In this document: in pieces, positions 59,700-64,000 of the stretch
Layout: each line of letters begins with the position of its first letter
Position numbering within the stretch: position 1 is the first letter of the stretch
Source of the DNA: JAXMAZ01 sp046350115
GTDB taxonomy: Bacteria > Planctomycetota > Planctomycetia > Gemmatales > Gemmataceae
Reading direction: 5' to 3'
Length of the DNA stretch: 64,000 nt
Assembly (NCBI GenBank): GCA_046350115.1
Contig: JAXMAZ010000005.1
Location: 186,001 to 250,000, forward strand
Made by a program: the position numbers and the translations under genes
Notes under the pieces: generated by a model
What the model was told of the DNA's origin: nothing
The model's input: the letters and a program-made list of their open reading frames with translations, nothing else
Database searches by the model: none

Positions 59700-61649
59700 A
59701 TGACCCTCTCTGCCCGCACACTGCTGGCCGGCCTGGCCCTGGCGTTTGCCGCCGGAACGGCCGGCTGGTACTTCCTGTGGCCGTCCCCCCCGCCCGAGCA
59801 GCCGACGGCCCCGCCGCCCCCGCCCCGCGACCCGCCGCCGCCGGACCCGCGGCTCACCTTCGCCACCCCGTACCGGAACGTCCGGCCGGAGGTGAAGTAC
59901 ATCGGGGACGCGGCCTGCGCCGGCTGCCACGCGGACATCGACGCCCGCTACCACGCCCACCCGATGGGTCGGTCGGCCGAGCGGACGGCGAAGGCGTCCC
60001 CGCTGGAGCGGTACGGCCCGGAGGCCAACAACCCGGCCCACGTGGACGGGTACACGCTGGCCGTCGAGCGGCGGCCGGACGGCACGCCCGTCCACCGGCT
60101 GACCGCCCCGGCCGCCGCCGGCCCGGTCCCCCCGTACCTGACCACCGCCGACGTGGCCATCGGGTCCGGCACCCGCGGCCGGTCGTACCTGTGCGTGGAC
60201 GGCGGGGCCGCCTGGCAGTCCCCGGTCAGTTGGTTCACCGACCTGGGCAAGTGGGACAAGTCGCCCGGGTACCAGCTCGACCTGGGCAGCCGCCGGCGGG
60301 TGACGGTCGACTGCCTGTTCTGCCACGTCGACCGGGTGGACGCCGTCCCCGGGTCGGAGAACCGGTACGTCGGGCCGGTCCCGGTCGGCCAGCCGAACGT
60401 CGGCTGCGAGCGGTGCCACGGGCCGGGCGAGCTGCACGCCCGGGAGCGGGCCGACGACCTGCCGCTGGCCGGCCAGTTCGACACCAGCATCGTCAACCCG
60501 GCCCGGCTCGACCCGTTCCTGCGGGAGGACGTGTGCCGCCAGTGCCACCTGCAGGGGAAGGCGACCGTCGCCCGCCGCGGCCGGACCCAGTTCGAGTTCC
60601 GCCCCGGGCTGCCGCTCGGGCTGTTCGCCGCCAAGTTCGTCCGCCACCCGGACGTGGCCGACTACCACCGGTCGGTCGGCCAGTTCGAGCAGATGGAGGT
60701 GAGCAAGTGCTACACCGGGTCGGCCGGCAAGCTCGGGTGCATCTCCTGCCACGACCCGCACGTCAAGCCGGCCGCCGCCCAGACGGCCGGGTACTTCCGG
60801 GGCAAGTGCCTGACCTGCCACGACCCGGCGAAGGGGTCGGCCGGGTGCACCGCCCCGCCCCCGGACCGGGCGGCCAAGGCGGACAGTTGCGTCGCCTGCC
60901 ACATGCCCCGGGGGGACAGCTCGAGCATCGCCCACGCGTCCGTCACCGACCACCGCATCCCGCGGCGGCCGATCCCCCGGCCGGCCGACCCGAAGCGGCT
61001 GCCGGCCGGCGGGCTGCCGATCCTCCCGTACCGGGCCGGCCCGCACCCGCCGCCGGCGGACGAGCGGGAGCGGGACTACGGGATCGCCCTGGCCCGGGCG
61101 CTGGCCTCGCTGGCCGCCGGCCCGGCCGAGCGGCGGACGGTGGCGTCGGAGGCCGAGGCCCGGCTGACCGCTGCCGTCCGCCGGTGGCCGGGGGACACCG
61201 AGGCGTGGGTGACTCTGGCCGGGCTGTACCAGACGGAGAAGGACTACCGGCGGATGTACGACGCCGCCCGCCGGGCGGCCGACCTGGCCCCGGACACGGA
61301 CACCGCCCGGGCGGTGCTGCTGGTGGCCGCCGCCCGGACCGGCCGGCACGACGTGGCCGACGCGGTCGGCAAGGCGCTGGTAACGGCCAGCCCGGGGGAC
61401 ATGGACTACCGGGTCGGGCGGATCGAGGCGCTGGTGCTGGCCAAGGACTGGACCGGGGTGGAGGCCGAGGCCCGGGCCGCCCTGGCGGTGGTGCCTACGC
61501 ACCCGGTGGCGCGGGTGTGCCTGGCCGCCGCCCTCGCCCGCCGGGGCGACCCGACCGCCCGGGCCGAGCTGGACGCCGCCCTCGGGCTGGTGGTCGACCC
61601 GGCGGACAAGCTGCAGTTCGACGCCCTGTACCGCCAGCTCACCCGCTGA
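59700..61649 (+). CDS. Membrane-anchored heptahaem cytochrome c with TPR-like C-terminus
   Basis: A 649-residue protein. A signal anchor lies at residues 7-27, then a Pro-rich stretch. Seven CxxCH motifs are present: CAGCH (about 73), CLFCH (205), CERCH (236), CRQCH (279), CISCH (347), CLTCH (370) and CVACH (397). The C-terminal 170 residues are helical with repeated TPR-like pairs (WVTLAGLYQTEKDYRRMYDA). It belongs to the multihaem cytochrome/TPR proteins common in planctomycetes and acidobacteria. Periplasmic electron transfer is likely, with an unknown partner. Its last 11 nt overlap the convergent exonuclease gene. Confidence 0.88.
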   Translation: MTLSARTLLAGLALAFAAGTAGWYFLWPSPPPEQPTAPPPPPRDPPPPDPRLTFATPYRNVRPEVKYIGDAACAGCHADIDARYHAHPMGRSAERTAKASPLERYGPEANNPAHVDGYTLAVERRPDGTPVHRLTAPAAAGPVPPYLTTADVAIGSGTRGRSYLCVDGGAAWQSPVSWFTDLGKWDKSPGYQLDLGSRRRVTVDCLFCHVDRVDAVPGSENRYVGPVPVGQPNVGCERCHGPGELHARERADDLPLAGQFDTSIVNPARLDPFLREDVCRQCHLQGKATVARRGRTQFEFRPGLPLGLFAAKFVRHPDVADYHRSVGQFEQMEVSKCYTGSAGKLGCISCHDPHVKPAAAQTAGYFRGKCLTCHDPAKGSAGCTAPPPDRAAKADSCVACHMPRGDSSSIAHASVTDHRIPRRPIPRPADPKRLPAGGLPILPYRAGPHPPPADERERDYGIALARALASLAAGPAERRTVASEAEARLTAAVRRWPGDTEAWVTLAGLYQTEKDYRRMYDAARRAADLAPDTDTARAVLLVAAARTGRHDVADAVGKALVTASPGDMDYRVGRIEALVLAKDWTGVEAEARAALAVVPTHPVARVCLAAALARRGDPTARAELDAALGLVVDPADKLQFDALYRQLTR

Positions 61650-62196
61650 CCCGGCCGGGGTCGGCCGGCGGCCCGCCGTGGGCGGCGATGACGATCCGGG
61701 CGCACGCCTCGGCGTCCGACCCGGCGTCGTGGTGGACCAGCCCGATCCCCAGCCGCCGGCAGACGGACGGCAGGTCGTTCGGCCGCAGCCCCCACCGCCG
61801 GCGGGCGAGCTGGACAGTGCAGACGAACGGGGCGGCCGGCACCGGCAGCCCGGCGGCCGCGCAGCAGGCGGTCAGCACCCGGCGGTCGAACGGGGCGTTG
61901 TGAGCCGCCAGGAAGTCGGCCCCAGCGACCAGCGGGGCGAGGGCCGGCCACACCTCGGCGAACGTCCCGGCCCCGGCCACCATGTCCCAGGTGATGCCGT
62001 GCACGTAGGTGAACCGGATGTGCGGCCGGGGCGGGCGGATGAGGACCGTCTGCCGGGCGACCACCCGCAGCCCCTCCACCCGGACCAGCCCGACCGCACA
62101 GGCGCTGTCCGGCCCGTGGTCGGCGGTCTCGAAGTCGATGGCCACGAACGCCCGGTCGGCCGGCGGCAGGGCGGGCGGGGGGAACGGGCGGGGCAT
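61639..62196 (-). CDS. DEDDh 3'-5' exonuclease
   Basis: A 185-residue exonuclease of the DnaQ/epsilon type. The DEDDh residues are visible in VAIDFETADHG (Asp and Glu), AAHNAPFDRRVLTACC (Asp) and the closing HHDAGSDAEACARIVIA (His and Asp). It removes 3' nucleotides; as a stand-alone protein it may act in DNA repair or RNA end trimming. It is not a full replicative polymerase subunit. Overlaps the convergent cytochrome gene by 11 nt. Confidence 0.92.
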   Translation of the reverse strand: MPRPFPPPALPPADRAFVAIDFETADHGPDSACAVGLVRVEGLRVVARQTVLIRPPRPHIRFTYVHGITWDMVAGAGTFAEVWPALAPLVAGADFLAAHNAPFDRRVLTACCAAAGLPVPAAPFVCTVQLARRRWGLRPNDLPSVCRRLGIGLVHHDAGSDAEACARIVIAAHGGPPADPGRVSG

Positions 62197-62266
62197 GGGT
62201 CGGCGGGTGGTGGTTGGACCGGCCGCCGGCGGGCGGTAGAATGGCGACCCGGGCGGTCAGCCTACC

Positions 62267-62339
62267 GGGCCTGTAGCTCAACGGTCAGAGCAGGGGACTC
62301 ATAATCCCTTGGTTCTCGGTTCGAATCCGAGCAGGCCCA
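62267..62339 (+). tRNA. tRNA with anticodon CAT (Ile2 or Met)
   Basis: A complete 73-nt cloverleaf: acceptor GGGCCTG/CAGGCCC, D-stem GCTC/GAGC, anticodon stem GGGGA/TCCCT with loop CTCATAA (CAT at 62300-62302), T-stem CTCGG/CCGAG with TTCGAAT, discriminator A. No CCA is encoded. The sequence AGCAGGGGACTCATAATCCC resembles tRNA-Ile2, whose C34 is changed to lysidine by TilS, more than an elongator tRNA-Met, but the two cannot be separated with certainty by eye. Confidence 0.9.
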
Positions 62340-62374
62340 CTTGCCACAGTGGCCTTACATATCAGGACTTCCAG

Positions 62375-62408
62375 CCGGACTGGGGGGAGGGAACTTCAAC
62401 CAGTCCGG
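62375..62408. terminator. Hairpin after the tRNA
   Basis: CCGGACTGG and CCAGTCCGG pair over a 16-nt loop, 36 nt after the tRNA. It is the only structure seen in the 62340-62540 gap, which is less GC-rich than its surroundings and contains no gene I can support. Confidence 0.45.
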
Positions 62409-62540
62409 TCACGCCCGCCACACAAATGGCTACACGGGGGGCGAAGGGCGGGCTGGAGTGAGACGGTTCGGCGTCGTAAGCCGGCTGCGGGGCAGTTCGC
62501 CGACTTGCTGCCGTAGCCCGGCCGGCCGTACAACAGCCCC

Positions 62541-63863
62541 ATGACACCCGCCGACGCCCCCGCCGACCCGGCCCGCCGCCGGGCCATGCTGATCGTCTTC
62601 CTCGTCGTCGTCATCGACCTGCTCGGGTTCGGGATCGTCCTCCCGCTCGCCCCGCGGTACGCCGACGACTATCTGGCCGGCACCTCGGACCTCGCCAAGG
62701 GGCTGGTCATCGGGGCCATCTACAGCTGCTTCTCGCTCATGCAGTTCGTGTTCAGCCCGGTCTGGGGCCGGGTGTCGGACCGGTACGGGCGGCGGCCGGT
62801 GCTGCTCGTCAGCCTGGCCGGATCGGCCCTGTTCTACGGCCTGTTCGGGCTGGCCTCGACCCTGCCGCCGGAGTCCGGGACGCTGGCCCTGGCCCTGATC
62901 CTGCTCAGCCGGATCGGGGCCGGGGTCGCCGGGGCGAGCGTCAGCACCGCCGCCGCCGTCATCGCCGACTGCACCCCGCCGGAGCGGCGGGCCAAGGGGA
63001 TGGCGCTCATCGGGGCGGCGTTCGGCCTGGGGTTCACCTTCGGCCCGCTCATCGCCTACGCCGGGCTGGAGGTGTTCCAGGCCGCCCACTGGGCGCCGGG
63101 GGCGGTGGCCGGCGGGCTGTCCGCCCTGGCCCTGGCCCTGGCCGTCGCCCTCATGCCGGAGACGGTCAAGCGGGGCGAGCCGCGGCCGGGGCGGGAGCTG
63201 TTCAGCGTGAGCCGGTCGCTGGAGGTGTTGCGGCAGCCGGCCGTCGGCCCGCTCGTCCTGCTGTACTTCCTGGTCATCTTCGCGTTCGCCAACTTCGAGG
63301 GGACGCTCGCCCTGTTCACCAAGGAGGCGTTCCGGCTGAACGACCAGGACAACTTCCTGGTGTTCGCCTACGTCGGGCTGGTGCTGATGGTCGCCCAGGG
63401 CGGGGTGTACCGGCCGCTGGCCGGCCGGCGGACCGAGTTCGAGCTGATGGCCCTCGGGGTGGCGATGCTGCTGATCGGCCTGGGCGGGCTGGCGGCGGTG
63501 GCCGTCGGCGGCTGGCTGCTCGCCCCGTCCGGCGGGGCGGCCGGGCTGAAGCCGCTGTTCTACCTGGGCATGACGGCGGCGGTGGTCGGGTTCGCGTTCG
63601 TCAACCCGTCGGTGTCCGCCCTGATCTCCCGGCGGGCCGACCCGACCCGGCAGGGGGAGGTGCTGGGGGTGAACCAGTCGTTCGCCGCCCTCGGCCGGAT
63701 CCTCGGGCCGTTCCTCGGGTCGGTGGTGTTCTGGCAGCACCCCAGCCGGGTGCTGCCGTACGCTCTGGCGGTCGTCCTGCTGGTCGGGGTGGTCGGGCTG
63801 CTGCCGAAGGCGCGGGCCACCGGCTCGGCACCGACGGATGTCGGGGGGAGGACAAAGGGTTAG
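62541..63863 (+). CDS. MFS transporter (TetA/Bcr-like)
   Basis: A 440-residue inner-membrane transporter with 12 predicted helices. The first helix (AMLIVFLVVVIDLLGFGIVLPLAP) is followed by the MFS motif A GRVSDRYGRRPVLL between TM2 and TM3, and the motif-C-like GAAFGLGFTFGPLIAY in TM5. It has the drug:H+ antiporter-1 pattern. The substrate is unknown; drug or metabolite export is plausible. No regulator is adjacent. Confidence 0.88.
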   Translation: MTPADAPADPARRRAMLIVFLVVVIDLLGFGIVLPLAPRYADDYLAGTSDLAKGLVIGAIYSCFSLMQFVFSPVWGRVSDRYGRRPVLLVSLAGSALFYGLFGLASTLPPESGTLALALILLSRIGAGVAGASVSTAAAVIADCTPPERRAKGMALIGAAFGLGFTFGPLIAYAGLEVFQAAHWAPGAVAGGLSALALALAVALMPETVKRGEPRPGRELFSVSRSLEVLRQPAVGPLVLLYFLVIFAFANFEGTLALFTKEAFRLNDQDNFLVFAYVGLVLMVAQGGVYRPLAGRRTEFELMALGVAMLLIGLGGLAAVAVGGWLLAPSGGAAGLKPLFYLGMTAAVVGFAFVNPSVSALISRRADPTRQGEVLGVNQSFAALGRILGPFLGSVVFWQHPSRVLPYALAVVLLVGVVGLLPKARATGSAPTDVGGRTKG

Positions 63864-63880
63864 ATCGCGGGGCCGCGACC

Positions 63881-63933
63881 AGCCCGACGCGCCAGCGAGG
63901 GCTGATAAGACACCCTCGCTGGCGCGTCGGGCT
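63881..63933. repeat. Perfect 21-bp palindrome, CAGCCCGACGCGC family, copy B
   Basis: Perfect arms AGCCCGACGCGCCAGCGAGG... (63881-63901) and (63913-63933) with an 11-nt loop. Same family as 33143-33206. It stands after the MFS gene and before a partial gene on the other strand. Confidence 0.9.
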
Positions 63934-63949
63934 AGTAGCGGCCCGGGGG

Positions 63950-64000
63950 TCAGGTGACGGGCATCGGGTCGGCGTGGTACAGGTGGTGCGGCCGGCCCTC
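63950..64000 (-). CDS. C-terminal fragment of a gene running off the window
   Basis: On the minus strand an open frame enters from the right edge and ends with TGA at 63950-63952. The 16 visible residues read EGRPHHLYHADPMPVT. The position just after a gene-end palindrome fits a real stop. The product cannot be named from so short a piece. Confidence 0.4.
   Translation of the reverse strand, partial: EGRPHHLYHADPMPVT

Noticed and set aside
58425..61502. A 1025-residue open frame on the minus strand, antisense to the glycosyltransferase and cytochrome genes
   Set aside because: It is a GC-bias shadow: Arg/Pro/Gly/Val-rich and without domains. Only its last 68 codons (the small basic protein) are supported.
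62340..62540. Attachment site or integrase remnant beside the tRNA
   Set aside because: The gap is somewhat richer in A and T, but no duplicated tRNA 3' end, no integrase frame and no direct repeat were found.

Overview
The window looks like a planctomycete chromosome, most likely family Gemmataceae. The evidence is very high GC, a pilin-type DUF1559 protein followed by a small lipoprotein, a formylmethanofuran dehydrogenase subunit B (the tetrahydromethanopterin C1 branch kept by planctomycetes), large secreted multihaem cytochromes, PQQ-propeller proteins, and many type II toxin-antitoxin and Uma2-type genes. No rRNA, CRISPR array, insertion sequence or prophage was seen. There is one tRNA with anticodon CAT.

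Layout. 0-13 kb: the end of a membrane glycosyltransferase-like gene, an OprO/P-type porin, a NatB-like ABC permease, a VOC protein, a serine hydrolase and a 2169-residue secreted protein. 13-23.5 kb: D-aminoacylase, three toxin-antitoxin pairs (one toxin frameshifted), the DUF1559/lipoprotein pair, an RluA-type pseudouridine synthase, PPK2 and fumarase. 23.5-37.2 kb: an M24 peptidase, a pentahaem PA14 cytochrome, a ceramidase-like enzyme, a CoA transferase, an ABM protein, a PQQ propeller, FhcB and a CehA/McbA-like hydrolase. 37.4-40.5 kb: def, fmt and rsmB (translation start and rRNA methylation), all disrupted by frameshifts. 40.5-45 kb: Uma2, a hypothetical, miaB and a three-gene cassette that starts with a Tse2-like toxin candidate. 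45-54 kb: glnE (with two in-frame palindromic insertions), a Wza-like lipoprotein, glgA, a VapD-like gene, a BlaR1/BlaI-type pair and a CMD protein. 54-64 kb: secreted hypotheticals, a frameshifted GNAT gene, a second PQQ propeller, a glycosyltransferase, a heptahaem TPR cytochrome, a DEDDh exonuclease, the tRNA and an MFS transporter.

The most unusual feature is a dense population of long composite inverted repeats, in at least eight sequence families. They sit at gene ends. Two of them supply the TAG stop codons of both flanking convergent genes, and two have entered the glnE reading frame and are translated. A separate unexplained in-frame insertion lies in fhcB. The best candidate for an undescribed gene system is the 43.17-44.95 kb cassette. 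Its first protein shares the order of Tse2-type ADP-ribosyltransferase toxin motifs and is translationally coupled to two proteins I do not recognise.

Single-base frameshifts occur in several places: the signal peptide of the CehA-like gene, def, fmt, rsmB, one vapC and the GNAT gene. They are concentrated between 37.1 and 40.1 kb. This may be true gene decay or poor assembly, and it limits confidence in that stretch. All functions are read from motifs by eye; no database search was possible.
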